Assembly (NCBI GenBank): GCA_977006965.1
Contig: OZ345372.1
Coordinates: 2,480,001-2,544,000, forward strand
DNA length: 64,000 nt
Origin: Phymatolithon calcareum
Taxonomy: Eukaryota > Rhodophyta > Florideophyceae > Hapalidiales
Reading direction: 5' to 3'
The notes beneath the pieces were generated by a model, which worked only from the letters and a program-made list of their open reading frames with translations, ran no database searches and was not told where the DNA came from. Every line of letters begins with the position of its first letter. The first letter of the stretch is position 1. The position numbers and the translations under genes were made by a program. Of the stretch, positions 10,089 to 22,344 are shown piece by piece.

Positions 10089-13000
10089 TCCAGTCCATGC
10101 AGTGTATATTTTACTATTATTGATATGCCTTCCCGGAGAGTCTACGCGAAAGGGATTGGAAAGGATTGGATTTCTGATGAATTGAAGCTCTGACATTTTC
10201 TTTGGACAGCATCAACTGCCATTTCCAGCATCTCTTCTACGAGATAGGGAAGGTATAGCTTAGCCCCGCTGGTTCCGTTCTAGAGAAGCCGGGCGCTAAC
10301 ATTCCCGATGTCTTATGAGGAGGGTGCTACTAAGTGTTTTCGCACAGTCACAGCTTCCGTATTTTTCTCGGGTCGACCCGGAAGATCGCCAAAAGTCCCA
10401 GCGGCCCTCCAGTTAAGATAAGGCTTGGGACTTCAGTAACCCTCGTGAGTGGATCATCGGGTGGTAATGATTGAAACAATTTGCATGGCGCCTGAGGTGC
10501 AGAGATATTCCCCGCAAGCTTTCTTTTCGAAATCGGAGATAGGTTTTGGAGTATTCCTCTTCGCGCACTATTGTTGAAATGGTACTGTCGGTTCTGAAAG
10601 ATTCAAGTCCCCGCGGCTCGTTAGAATTGTTATCCTAGCGCTCCAAGATGGGTCAGCGACATTTTTCTCGTGCGGGAAAGCAATTCGCTTCAACTAGAGG
10701 CAAGGAGCTCACCATTTGGGTCGGTTGTGACGCGATTGTGCGAAAAGTCCCTGAGAAAAGCTTACTCACGTTCGAGGACAGGTGCGACAATAGGCCGACA
10801 AGAGCAAGCAAAGAATTCAATATGAAGCCGATCACCCGTTACAATTGATTCCATGCCACATGCGCTTCTCAAATCAATGTATTTACATCTCCTCCCGAAG
10901 TAAGGCAGTGACAGATATCGTCGTGAGCAATAATGGCAAGCTTCGCATTCCCCATCGAACACCCCTCCCCAGGCAACACCATCCCCGAAAGAACTTCCTT
11001 GAATTTTGAACGTTTTCGCTTGTCATCACAGTCTTGAAAATGTCGCCCAAACCGCTATCCGCTATCATCCCGATGTGCAAACCTTCAATCTAACGGCATT
11101 GCTGCTAACCTTCAGCACAATCCACCAGATCCGCAGCAGCAAAGGGATGAAACGAATCTTCGAGATTGAAAACAAAGCAGAACACAATCTCAGATGGAGT
11201 GTGGGAACCCTACCACACGCTAGAGACTGCACTTCAACAAGAAGCTCTCTCGTCATTCGAGATGCAGGTTTTGCTTTACGTGACTTCACACCCTCATTCG
11301 AAACCTGATCTGGTTCTTGTTCTTTTATTTTTGAAGCTGATGATATATAATTCATCGGTCCCCTTGTGTAACTTCCACTATGAAGCTTACTGGAAGACTG
11401 CTCGCTGAAGGGAACAAAGACGAATGGCTTCCGGATCCGGTGCAAGTCACTCCAGAAAGATTATTGTATTCCACACCTATTAGGTACTGTCGCTTCTTGA
11501 GTCAGAACCACATAAAATTAGAGCCGAAACTCTGTTTCGGCAATGATTGAAGCATATACCGCAATTCTCGGCATATTGACTCGTAAAGCTTGTGTTCTGA
11601 TTGTGACATTTTCGTAGCTCATGGAAATATATTCGAGGGAAATGTCAGTATCAAGGAGTTTGAAAGCTTCACAAAAACAAAGCCCGAGAAATCGTGGAAA
11701 TTGTCAGATCGGGCCCTGCTTTTTCATAGGAGTAGATCATTTAAAATGCTCTATCTCTAAAACGAGAAGAACTAAAAGAAACACTAGGAACATTAGCAGA
11801 TGGAAAGACTAAACAATGCTTCAATTTCACAATTTATTGGTCATTTCTAACACGTTACTCGTATTAACAATTTGCACATTGTAGATTTCCGGATTTTCAA
11901 TAATTCTGCTTCATCATATCGCCCAAAGGACCCGCGCGCGAAATTTCGGATGATAAAAAATCCTTTCATTGACGTAACGCGTTCCCCGCTTGTGATTGAT
12001 AAAAACTGGAAGGAGCAATATAGTACATCCGCAATCGATTGCATGCAAGTTCGCGTTTTTTACTAATTTCTTAAATAAACTAGACCTTAAGCCTGGAATG
12101 ATTTTTGCTCAACGTTCAAGATGGGAAGAAGTTGAGGTTCAGCTTATTTGCTCTTTAGAAACCACACTCAGGACATCCTGTGTATTGTGCGGACGCCGTT
12201 CAAATGGTCAGTTTTCACGAGGCACCCAATTCATTCTTCATCATGCGCTGAGACTTGAATGGCTCATGTCTTAGTAAAACGGCAACTCGTTGAACACCAC
12301 CGCGTAGTTCCTGAACAGTGCTACCACGGCGCTTGACTTCAGTTACGGAACGTCACATCGAAACACCATCTCCGCTGTATCAACAGATGGCAATTCCTTT
12401 GCACCGTCAAGTTTTCCAGCATTCCTAGAGGCAACTGCTCCTTTGCTCTCGCTATATGGTCTACGACGTCTGGCACTTGCGCGCGAATGGCACATTAACT
12501 CAGGATTTGCTCTGAATGGAAATTGTACGGAAAAATGTCTTCAATTTTTCCCTGCTTTACAAAGTTACACAAACACAAATCGTCCGCATTATTCGGCGGG
12601 AGCGTTAGCGCGCGAGCATTAAAACGTTGATACAGATATCGTTTGCATTGTAGGAGCCTTCGAAGTATTCCGTCTCACTCATTCACACCCGCCTCCACGG
12701 CACCCGGCTCTACCAGGACGAAACTTCGCTGGGCAATTTTCACTAAACTGGATTGGGAAATTAATCTGGCATTTTAAATACCAATCGTAAAATCAATTGC
12801 AGTAATACTTGAAAGAAAAAAGAAAAGTTTATTTTAGATCTCAAGAATAAACCACAAAAGTTCTCTTGGTGCACAGTCACAATTTGTTGCAGGTGAGGAA
12901 AAATTTGATCCACCCTCGACGCTCCATCGATGTTGAGCGCAAGTCCACTTCGTATCATATCCTGTCGCGGAAATGAAATGTTTTTTTAGTCGCTTATTTT

Positions 13001-13450
13001 GCTCACTTTCCAGAGTCTCACGCCAGTCTCAAACTAAGGCCTCACAAGGGTTGCTCAATTTCCGAACCCCGTTGTGCCAATTGGAAAAATCACTGTCTTT
13101 CATTCATGGCATTTTCTCCTCCTCGTATTGCGTCCGCCACATATTCTTAATTCTCTTGATTGAAAAGGAGTCCAATCGTTGACACAAGTGCTTACTGTTT
13201 TCTGGCGGCCTCTAAATCTTCGTACAGATATTACTCAGTGATTTCGAGTTGCTGAGGGGACTCGTTTCGGGCCCGAAGCTTTGTTCACGAAAATAATGCG
13301 CGTAAATCGAGCAGGGTCCTTGTCGATGGTTGGTGGCTCATTCAAGACATTTTGTCCAACCATCCTCTTTTTCTAGTTCTGCATTAAACAGTTGAAATAT
13401 TGCCAGAAACAACTTGTAATATTTCAGATTCATAAAATAATGAACGGTGC
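10089..13450. other. Intergenic, nothing recognised
   Basis: The longest frames are near 126 codons, overlap on opposite strands and show no family motif. No RNA gene or element end was seen. Confidence 0.45.
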
Positions 13451-13720
13451 TTAAAGTCGCGCATTGACTGCTCCAGCGATGCATAGTACGACCGTAATCC
13501 GTACTCTATCTGGCACAATCTCTGCGTATGAATACTTGTCTTCTCCACTAAATCCAAGTGTTTGACAGCTGTTCTGATTGAAAAAAGTGCGTTTCGTCCA
13601 GCACACCATCCTCCAAGTCGCGCTCCAATTGGCCAGGATAATATGCCGTCTGTTGCTTCGTGAAGATGCGATGTTCTTTGCTACGAGCAACTGCACCACA
13701 TCGTTTTCGAGTTTCAATTT
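13451..13720 (-). pseudogene. DDE transposase remnant, possibly Tc1/mariner-like
   Basis: Reading the minus strand, one frame gives LERDLEDGVLDETHFF and the neighbouring frame continues with NQNSCQTLGFSGEDK and then VPDRVRITVVLCIAGAVNAR. Together these resemble the DE-T-F, GEDK and RITVLCAI blocks around the second catalytic Asp of DDE_3-type transposases, with a frameshift between them. Upstream minus-strand frames (14304-13775) may be further remnants but are not identifiable. Assignment to Tc1/mariner rather than another DDE family is tentative. Confidence 0.4.
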
Positions 13721-13774
13721 TGAAACGGTCGATAAATTCCTGTATCTTAATTTAGTATTTCCGTAATTGGCTTT

Positions 13775-15228
13775 TCAAAAAAAATTCAATTTCGGATTCG
13801 GCGTGTGTGTGTCCTCGAAAATTCTCACACGCACTTGTCCCTGTTTCGGTGTTGCATACCTGAATTGTTTTTTCCAGTGACCCTGTCGCCATTCGTAGTC
13901 CATCGCCTCTGAATGGTCATCGGATTCTTCGAAGATAGCATCCCCACTGAGAATGTCCGGAGAATGGAATGCTCCATCTTCTAGAGCCACCGCTACACGT
14001 TGATCCTCTTTAGAAACTGCAACAGACAAAACTACTTTTTCTGCATATATTTTCCAGTCCAAGAGACCGCACGGTCAACAGCTTCCTGTAGATACGGGGC
14101 AATTTCCATGATCTAAAACCGTACGAAATGAAATCTGCAACTATGCTTCCCGGCCAAATTAGACAAGGGCTGCACGGAGCCTCTGATATTCTGCCAATAT
14201 ACCCCGCAAGCGTAGTCTGCCCACATTGAACGTCTCCATCCGCGTCCTTGATATGCCTTCAGGTAACACTCTCCTTCCTGGACCGCGAATTCGACTGCTT
14301 CCAAGTTTCATTGCACTTTTTTCTTGATCAGCCAATAGATGCATTAGATATCGCTTATTCCATCAATCTCTAGCTTTTTCCTTATTGGCCTGCCTCTTTG
14401 TATGAAATATTTTCGGGAATAGCTTGGCAGATTTTGACACAATTCGATTGGCTATTGCAGAATTATGAACTCCGCAACCATCCTGTTGATGACCGTCTTC
14501 CATTGCGATTTACTTGAAGTGATGACTTCACACTGTCTCCAAGCGTAGATATAGTTAAATGAAGCTGCCATATGTTAAGTGAATGTTTGGGTGTGCGGAT
14601 GACTACTGGCCGTCATTCTGCAAGTAGAAATCTCTTCTAATATACACTTCACAATAATGATGTCAGCAATATGTGATGCTGCACATCACAACAAGCGTAC
14701 AGTATTCTTCTGAAACGTATGAGCCCATGATGGACATGCGTGTTTCGCAACAGAAGAAATTATGAACGAGAGAGGTTCAAGTAAATTCCATTTTTCTAAC
14801 GGAACATAAATAAGAAACTTAAATGAATTTTAATTCTACTGGCTTTTTTCCTTCAATGCCCATCTTACCGTTATCCATAGACGATGTGTTGAGTTTTCGT
14901 CTCAAGTGTAGCCCAAAAGCAAACCAATAATATTTCAAGTAACTTCAAATATATTGAGTATAAGTCTCCTTTGAGCGCCCTTTGGCGCGTATGAGAAAAT
15001 GGAAAGTAACATTTCAGACTAATTTCCCAGTCTACTATACTGCTCTCTGGTCCGCATGGCCGCGATATCTTAAGCCGAACTTCTAGTTCCAAACCTACGC
15101 ATACCAAGAATAACGTTTCGAGTCGCAGTCCGCGGGAAATCTCACGCAAAGGAAAGGGACGGTTGGAGTCGATGCCTAGTCTTTGTTTCACCCAAATTAC
15201 CAGTGCCTGGGGTGGTATGATGGCCATG
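13775..15228. other. Possible flanking remnants, nothing firm
   Basis: Minus-strand frames at 14062-13775 and 14304-14113 are compositionally protein-like but unrecognised. The minus frame at 15227-14871 continues, after one TGA, the retroelement frame that follows the RNase H domain, but it shows no integrase motif. It may be retroelement spacer or host sequence at a truncation point. Confidence 0.3.
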
Positions 15229-15231
15229 TAG

Positions 15232-17527
15232 TAGGTTCAAACAAAACTGTCCAATCGGAACACAAAGTCTCCTATCTCGATAGAGAAGGCGTCCTTGACC
15301 TCGAAGGGTTCTTTTGGGTTCTCGAACATGGTCTTGAATTCGGGGTCTTGTGCGTATTCAACTTCTAACTTATTCACTATGTCGGGTCCAGGTACAGTGG
15401 TGGAGATAGAGTTGTCCTGGAATGTCTTCGCTGACAGAGATTTGAGTAAATCGTTAGCATACTCGGAATTATTCGGCGGTTCTTTGGGTGCTCTAGAAAG
15501 TGCATCCGTGACTCTGTTCGATTTTCCTTTGATATACGCTATGGAGAAATCGAACTCTACTAGGCGTTCGACCCATCGAACCTGTCTCGGCGACAGATGC
15601 TTTTTTTGGTTTGCAGATATCTTAGGGCGTGATGATCACTCTGGACTGTAACCTTTCGTCCATGAAGGTAACATCTCCATGCCCGAAGAGTATCAACAAT
15701 AGCTAATCGTTCGAGTTCATGAGCGGCGTAATTCTGTTCTGACGTATTTAGCGTTCGTGATGTAAATGCGACAGTACGGCGTCCGCTAGGTCCATTATGT
15801 TCTAGAACGGCTCCGATGGCTTTCTTTGACGCGTCCGTGGTTACGATGACGGGATATTCAGGGTGGAAGGTTTGCAATACTGGGGCTGAGGTGACTTTCT
15901 TCTTCAGGTTTAGAAAAGCATGTTCTGTATCCTTGGTCCAGAAAAATAGAACATCTTTTGTAAGCTCTGTCAGCGGTTTTGATATCTTGGACCAGTCTTT
16001 TATGAAACGTCGGTAATAATTCACCAATCCTAGGAAGGATTGTACGTCTTTCTTGGAGGTCGGCGTTGGCCAATCGTCTATGGCTTTGGTCTTATGGGGG
16101 TTGATGGCTATGCCAGAGGGCCGCAAAATAAAGCCAAGGTAGTCTACTTCCTGGGCTCCAAAACAGCATTTCGATAGCTTAGCGTAGAGCTTTTGTTTTC
16201 CTAGGAGTTTCAAGACTTTTCGAATATGGTTAAGGTGATCCTTCCATGTATCGCTGTAGATGAGGATGTCATCGAGGTATACAGTGATGAACTTGTCAAG
16301 ATATTCCGAAAAGACTTCGTTCATGAGTCACATGAAAGTGGCCGGAGCATTGGTTAGTCCAAACGGTAAGACCTGGAACTCGAAATGTCCATACCTTGTT
16401 CGAAAAGCGGTGAGCGGAATGGATTCCTCGTCAAGGCGGATTTGGTGATATCCGCTTCTTAGGTCGATCTTCGTGAAGTACTTGGCGGTAGAGAGTTCGT
16501 CCAGAATGTCGTCTATGTGTGGAAGTGGATAGCTGTTCTTGACGGTACGGCGGTTAAGAGCTCGATAGTCTACGCAAAGGCGCATAGTTCCATCTTTCTT
16601 ACTGAATAATAGAACAGGTGCTCCCCACGGGCTTGTACTTGGGCGGAGGAAAGCTTGGTCTATGAGTTCTTCGAGTTGCTTCTGTAACTCTTGGAGCTCT
16701 GCGGTAGACATTCGGTATAATCATTTTTTCTGAGGGGCGCTATCTTCCTTTAGGCGTATGGAAAAATCATGAGCGCGCTTTGGGGGGAGTCCATTAGGCA
16801 GTTTCTTTGGGAACACGTCCTTGAATTCGTTGAGTATCGCACGAATTTCTTGGTTTTTTATATTCTCGGCGATCTCTTGGTTGGTCTCAGGAATTTTTCG
16901 GAGGACAACGGCATACAAAGGATAATTTCGTTGTTCATCTTTGGTAATTGCGTTCACGGAGACGAGTTTAGGCTTTGTTGGTTCAGTGGCGACAATGGAT
17001 GAAAAGTTTACTTCATTCGTGTAACAGTTGATAATCGCCCTTCTATTGGAAGTCCACTTTTTTCCGAGGTATACGTCGTAATTCAACGGGCAGACGGCGA
17101 ATCGGAGTTTTTCCGTATAACCACCTATTGTAATGGCGATGTGGTGTACGGTACTTTTCAGGATTTGACTTGTGCCATTAGCCATGTAAGCGGTTTTATC
17201 CGTGGTTCCAATGGATATACTGTATCGGGTGCGGAACTCTTCGGAAATGTAATTGAGTTCGGCACCATCATCGCTGAGGATTCTCGCAAGAACGCCGGAA
17301 ATTTTGGCGCTAGTGACAAGGAGACTAGGGTTGGACGTTTCGAAGGGATCACTTTCAGGCGATTGGTTCTCGGAGGGCGTTTCAGGAGGAGGGTCAGGAG
17401 GGGGTGGAATGTTCTTCGGAACTGAGGGACGGTCAGTGGGAGATATGGAAGGCTCTTCAGCTCTCAGTTCCTCTGGCCTTTTGGGCAGTTTCTTGCCATA
17501 TGACCTTTCTCGCGGAAACGAAGGCAT
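15232..17527 (-). pseudogene. Gypsy-type pol (protease, RT, RNase H), broken
   Basis: The frame starting near 17527 overlaps the end of gag in another frame, as in elements using frameshifting. The protease region has LSDDGAELNYI, where the usual catalytic D-S/T-G is D-D-G. Reverse transcriptase shows [48 protein letters not shown] and the YLDD active site. RNase H begins with VIVTTDASKKAIGAVLEH. Interruptions are a TGA at about 16721-16723, a TGA at 16325-16327 within the RT, a frameshift in a T7 run near 15602, and a TGA near 15230. After the frameshift LSPRQVRWVERLVEF and YIKGKSNRVTDALSR continue normally. No integrase is present. Confidence 0.85.
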
Positions 17528-18363
17528 CGGCCTTCTTTCATACAGATCTCACGTTCAGCCGGAGTGAGTTTCTGTAGCTGCATGTTTCCAATCTCCATTG
17601 GGACGGGTGCCTGTACCTTATTTCCCTGTCTCGGATTACATTGGCCGTTTCGGTTTCCAGTAGGGGGCTTCGTCAGTCGGCTGTGAGCGGACTCAACTCG
17701 TTCAGCGTCACGCATAGCGTCATCGAGCTTGGTATACTCATTCGTGCATAGTTACTTCCAGATGTAGGACTTAATCCCGCGGGTGTAGCGGTCGATCTGC
17801 TCGTCTACGCTGCTGCTCGGAATGTCGAGGATTATTCGCTGGAACTCGTCATTGAACGTGGCAACATCTTTGAGCTGTTTCCATTTGGCGAGTTTATCTC
17901 TAGCATTCTTCTCTTTGTTTAAGGTTTCGAAGCGAGAGATCAAAGCTTCACGTAGCTGGCTCCAGGTTGCGATGTTTCGACCGTCTTCAGTTTCCTTGTA
18001 AACAATCCACCATTCATGAGCTGGACCATGAAGGTAGCTGACGGCGATAGGTAAGGCTTGGTCGTCAGTCGAGCCGGAGAGGTAGTTGTTCATGTGAGTT
18101 GTCCAATTTACAACCGAGTCCTTTCCTTTAAAGGGTTCAGGAGACTTGATTTTCGGTGGTTCGACTTGGGTTCCGAGTTGCATCTGGGCATTCTGTAAGG
18201 CGGTCTTGGTTTGATTCAGGTCGGTCTGGAGCGAGGCGACGTTTTGCTGTGCATTATTGAACTGTGCCATACGTTTGTGGTATGCATTGGCAAGTTCTTG
18301 TAGTGTTGGAGGTTTCTGCTGGTTCTGTGGGTTTTGGGGGTTGGGATCCATGTTACCACACAA
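17464..18363 (-). pseudogene. Gypsy-type gag with degenerate zinc knuckle
   Basis: The reading frame starts at 18363 or at the second ATG, 18351. It has a Gln/Asn/Pro-rich start (MDPNPQNPQNQQ) and a coiled-coil-like stretch (NAQQNVASLQTDLNQTKTAL). A retrotransposon gag domain follows, with AHEWWIVYKE, WSQLREALISRF and FNDEFQRIILDIP. An in-frame TAA at 17752-17754 interrupts it, after which the same frame continues to a CCHC-like knuckle reading CLRFREKGHMARNC. There the second Cys of the usual C-x2-C is Phe. The protein would package the element RNA. Confidence 0.8.
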
Positions 18364-18378
18364 GCAAAGAAGATTTAT

Positions 18379-19056
18379 TTAGGAAGAGCGGGAAGCTTCA
18401 ATGATTCCTTGCACAAAGAGTTTGTGTTTCCGACTATCAACGTGCCTACGATAGTCCTCAGGGCTAGTGAAGGTAAGATCGCAGCACTTGTCGGGCTTGT
18501 AGGTCGTCTTGAGTTTGTGCCGACGGGTGGGGCGGTGGTCTTGTTCTTGTTTCTTGCACGAGAAAATCTTACGGCACGGTATGCACTGGAGGGTCTTCTT
18601 GGTGTTCCGACGCTTGGGTCCTTGATGCCGACGGTGGGTCTTCTGAATACGGATTGACGTGGAGTCGGCGATGCGGAGGACCGGGCGCTGAGGAGCCGGT
18701 TGGTGTCTGCGGATGATCCTGGAAGCGGAATCAAACTCGCGGTAACGCTGAATCGTCTCGGCGAGAAGGCGACAGACAGGAGCACGAGGGACCGGTCAAC
18801 GCGGGGGGAAGGTGGATGTCCGGCGCGGAGGAGATAGGGGGTCAACGGGGATTGGAGACGGAGGCGATGGGGTTCTTGGGGTGGAGCACTCTTGCGGACC
18901 GTCCCACGGTTCCGGCGTGCGAGGCTCACAAGGGTCGGTCGACGGCGGCGGAGTAATCGGAATGTTGGAGAGCGGGGATGGAGGGTGGGTTTCTGTGTAG
19001 CACGAGGCAGACGGCGTGCGGTCCAAACGGTAAATTGAGGCCACTGGTGAGCACAC
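18379..19056 (-). pseudogene. Pro-rich C2H2-like zinc-finger ORF upstream of gag
   Basis: One minus-strand frame runs from about 19056 to a TAA at 18379, interrupted by a single TGA near 18796. The first ~85 codons are Pro/Ser/Thr-rich (HPPSPLSNIPITPPPST). After the TGA the frame becomes basic and shows two finger-like Cys/His clusters: CIPCRKIFSCKKQ followed by spaced His, and KCCDLTFTSPEDYRRH followed by RKH. The ORF ends about 16 bp before the gag start and on the same strand, so it could be an extra retroelement gene or a host exon. I do not know a standard gypsy gene of this kind at this position. Confidence 0.5.
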
Positions 19057-21744
19057 AAGAAGTGATACTGGCTAGTACTCTGCAACTCGCAATCGCGCAC
19101 ACCGCTGGAAGGGTCGAACACGACTGGGAGAAGAGAAGCTCAACAGGAGCGCCAACTTACTGTTTGGGTCTGTGGTCCGGTGCTACCAAGCTGTGGGGTT
19201 GTAAATCGCACAGGTTGGCACGCTGGTTGTGGTCGGGTTGTTCCCTGGCGGAAAGCCAAGGGCGGCGCGAAGCGCCGACCTTAATAGGAAAAACAATGGA
19301 TCAAAAGATGACATGGCAGTATGAGAATTGGATCAATAGAAGAGTCTGTAAGTTCAGGTGCTTAAAGTGTAAGCATCTGTAAGCTGTGTAAGCACTTGTA
19401 AGCTGTAAGCAGCGGTTCTAGGGTTTGCCCTTGGTGATCCTTCATGGTGTAAGTATGCATCGAAACCTATGGTATTGTAATGACTGCAATGCTATCTGTA
19501 ATGGCTTGCTGTAAATTCAAGCTGTAATGTCAATTTGAAGGGAGCTATTTGTATAGGAGTATGATAGTGGCGTCGGACGCCACAATGAACGATATTCCTA
19601 GTAGAGCCGTTTTGAGCAGCGCTTCCCTGAATCCGTTGTAGAGGCTTTGAGTTTATCAGGACCATTTCTGTCTCTAAAAATTCCGCGGAAGCATAGGGGG
19701 TGACTTTTGACGAGATATGCGGTGTGGTGTGGGAACTGTCCTCTTCACCATTCTTTCGAGTGCAGAAATTTTGCTCTGCTCTTTTTCCGGGAACATACGG
19801 TACGAGGAGCTGTCCGAGGCTGCAATTTCGGCGTACGTTCTTCGATTTCCGTGTCTGTGCCTAATAATATCGACATCTGCGCATGTCCCTATGTTTTGTT
19901 CGTTGTGTCTAGTGTTTTGACAGTCCGCATCAGCGAACAGTCTCGGGCGGACAGGGCAGGAACTGTGTTTTTCTACTTTGTAAGTTGTTCATGCATGAGA
20001 GTGGAATTACTACCGTAGAATATTAGATTGAGCGGCATTCATATTGTGCTGGACAAGTACTGTACTTTGAATAGGTACTGCTTCAGCCTGTCGTTGGTTC
20101 TGTTTCACGCCAGATTCAGGTATGTAGGCCTGAGATTCAGTCATCAACTGAGTCAAATTACCTGAATCGTACTCAGATGTATTTGGCATCTTGTTGACTA
20201 CGATTGGATAGAAATGAGTGAATCTTTTCTGCATGATATGGGAGAATTCGGTCCGTAGGATTGGAAAAACGGATAAATATTTTATAATTTTGAGCCTAGA
20301 TTACACTGATGGGCGAAAATGTTGTTCTACGTTCGCTGCTATTTTGTGCTCTACAATCAGTCCGAATAGAGCACTAGTACTTTTTGAGCATTTAGGCGCT
20401 GCGCTATACAATCGCATTCCACAAATGTATGACGGATGCTTTGCAACGGATGCTTTATGAAGTGGTGGTTAATTTCAGCTGCATTTGTGTTCTTGCATGA
20501 ACGCTGGCGTGGCATATTACAAATCGATATTTCCTGGATAAGAACACAAGGCACAAGAAGATCATAAATTTCGTTGTAATTCGTTCTTCCCGCTTTTCAA
20601 TCTGCTCCATCGCGTGCAGTACTTTCTACCGATCTTACTGTTGTGCGAACGGTTCGCATTCAAATTTCTTGAAAATACGGCTTATATGATCGACCTTATT
20701 TATAACTTTTCATAACGTTCCTGTAATACAACGTACTCCCGCTAATACTGCACACCATGGTGTTTTTCTACCCCGCCGTTGCAGTCCTAGTTGTTTGTTG
20801 TATTAAATGTTTTCTGCGAATCAACATCTGCGAAAATGTTACGAAATCCTTATTTGTTTGATTGCTATTAATTTTCGGTCCTAAGTGGTAATACGCACAC
20901 GGCATGCCGCCTACTCGGCTTTCCAGTAGAGATATACCAAGACTTTTCCGGAAAATAGGGATCATGAATTCCTTTAGACGCGCAATTGCTTTCAGTTGGG
21001 CATGAAGCTGTTCTCGACGGCGCCATGGTGTTATCTGTGCGTCGCGGAGTGCGCCGAATGCATATGCCATACTTTTTCCGACAAAGAGGATCATTTGCGC
21101 GCCAAACAGGACGTGATTTAGAAGGGAAGAGTACGCTGGCATATACAAAAAGCTCTTGTGTGTGTACCAATTACTTGTCTTCCAATATTAGAAACTTGTG
21201 AGAGCTACCTTTACCTAACTAAAACAGACGTCAGCAAATTCGCCAAGAAAAGTAAAGAGCTCCACTTGATGGAAGGGTCGGACCGGAGAGTTTGACATCC
21301 ATTCTGTTTCTAAAATAATCAAAAACTTTGGATCCGCTTCCGCGTTTACTGGATAGTTTCTAAAAATCAATCCGATCGGCATCGGTGAATGGATAGATGA
21401 AGCCCGGCCTGTCCTGTCTTGTGCCACGTATTTAGAGTTTCTTTCGGATCAGCCTCCGCTTCCAAAAAATTCAAATCTTAAAATTTTGTTTTCTCCATAA
21501 TCTCAATTAGATTTGCACTTGCGATTCAAAACAAATGCCTGGCGCGCATGATTATATAAACTATTTAGCGGTTCAATTCTGCTCAATTTAGTGACAAAAC
21601 GAAAAAATTGAATCGAATGAGAATCCGTTTTCCAAACTATGAAAACTTTTCAAAAAAACAATATTTTCCTAGAAATTGGCGTATCAATAATCTATCTTGA
21701 ATGAATAGTTTTTCATATCAATATTTTATCGCCTAACTACATTT
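19057..21744. other. Intergenic, possible retroelement leader
   Basis: 19350-19420 has repeated GTAAGC/CTGTAAGC units (GTAAGCATCTGTAAGCTGTG and variants), which could be part of a retroelement leader or LTR but cannot be delimited. Frames at 19707-20018 and 20768-21148 are unrecognised. No RNA gene was seen. Confidence 0.4.
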
Positions 21745-22344
21745 TCGTTTTTCATGAAAAACGTCAAAATATTCTTTGCAAAGGTACTCGTCGCAGTACC
21801 TGCACATCCTCTTGACGGGACGAGGCTTGACGTCTTCACTTCTCGTAGTAGCGCTTATCATATCCTGTGCCTCTGGTACGAGCAGTACAGGCAAAGGCCA
21901 GCTTTTCTCGCAATCTATACCTTATCACTTGTTATTGGTGCGTGAAGGCGACGACAGAATCCTGGTCGTAGACCACTAGTCTTCTTTTTGCGGCAAGCGT
22001 ACAACGCCCATGTAATAAAGGATTGCCAGAAAATGGCAAATTTCACCAGCTGGCACGTCTTTTTGGCGTATTGTGGGCTTTTCAGCAAGTCCTGCGGCGG
22101 CGTAGTCCTTCCTTCGCGTATAAATGGCCTCAAGAAGAGCGTCTGGGAGCCACGTATGGGCCATTAAGGCTGGTGTCACGAGTACAGCGTCGTGAGATCC
22201 GATCGTCCGAAATTTCGACCTCCGTGAAGGGGTGCGGCAAGGTCTACGACGGGCATGTAAGAGGCGTTGTCTGCCCTTGGACATTCCACAACGCGAGTGT
22301 GGAAAGAGGCAGCTCCTGGGGTACAGGAGTGGCGCCTTGGCCAT
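21745..22344 (-). pseudogene. piggyBac-type transposase relic
   Basis: On the minus strand, LPDALLEAIYTRRKDYAAAG followed by VPAGEICHFLAILYYMGVVR matches the N-terminal region of piggyBac-family (DDE_Tnp_1_7) transposases. The frame then meets TAG where the family has Tyr in the D-Y-W-S motif (KED, stop, WSTTRILS). About 100-150 bp on, another frame reads VKRMCRYCDEYLCKEYF followed by VFHEK, like the C-terminal cysteine-rich zinc-binding domain. The catalytic DDE core between them is missing, so the copy has lost most of its middle. Confidence 0.6.

Larger units (their letters stand above)
15229..19056 (-). mobile_element. Decayed Ty3/gypsy-type retroelement
   Basis: Reading right to left on the minus strand the order is: a Pro-rich zinc-finger ORF, gag with zinc knuckle, aspartic protease, reverse transcriptase, RNase H. 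This protease-RT-RNase H order is that of Ty3/gypsy. No integrase follows RNase H, and no long terminal repeats were found by eye, so the element is truncated at its 3' side and its exact ends are unknown. Several in-frame stops and one frameshift interrupt it. Confidence 0.8.

Noticed and set aside
15230-18800. TGA reassigned or read through as a sense codon
   Set aside because: TGA is used as the normal stop of intact genes here (for example the phycobilisome linker and TELO2), so decay of the element is the simpler explanation.
18375-19121. 248-codon minus-strand frame rich in Arg, Pro and Ser
   Set aside because: The overlapping frame with clustered Cys/His motifs is the better coding candidate; this one has only biased composition.
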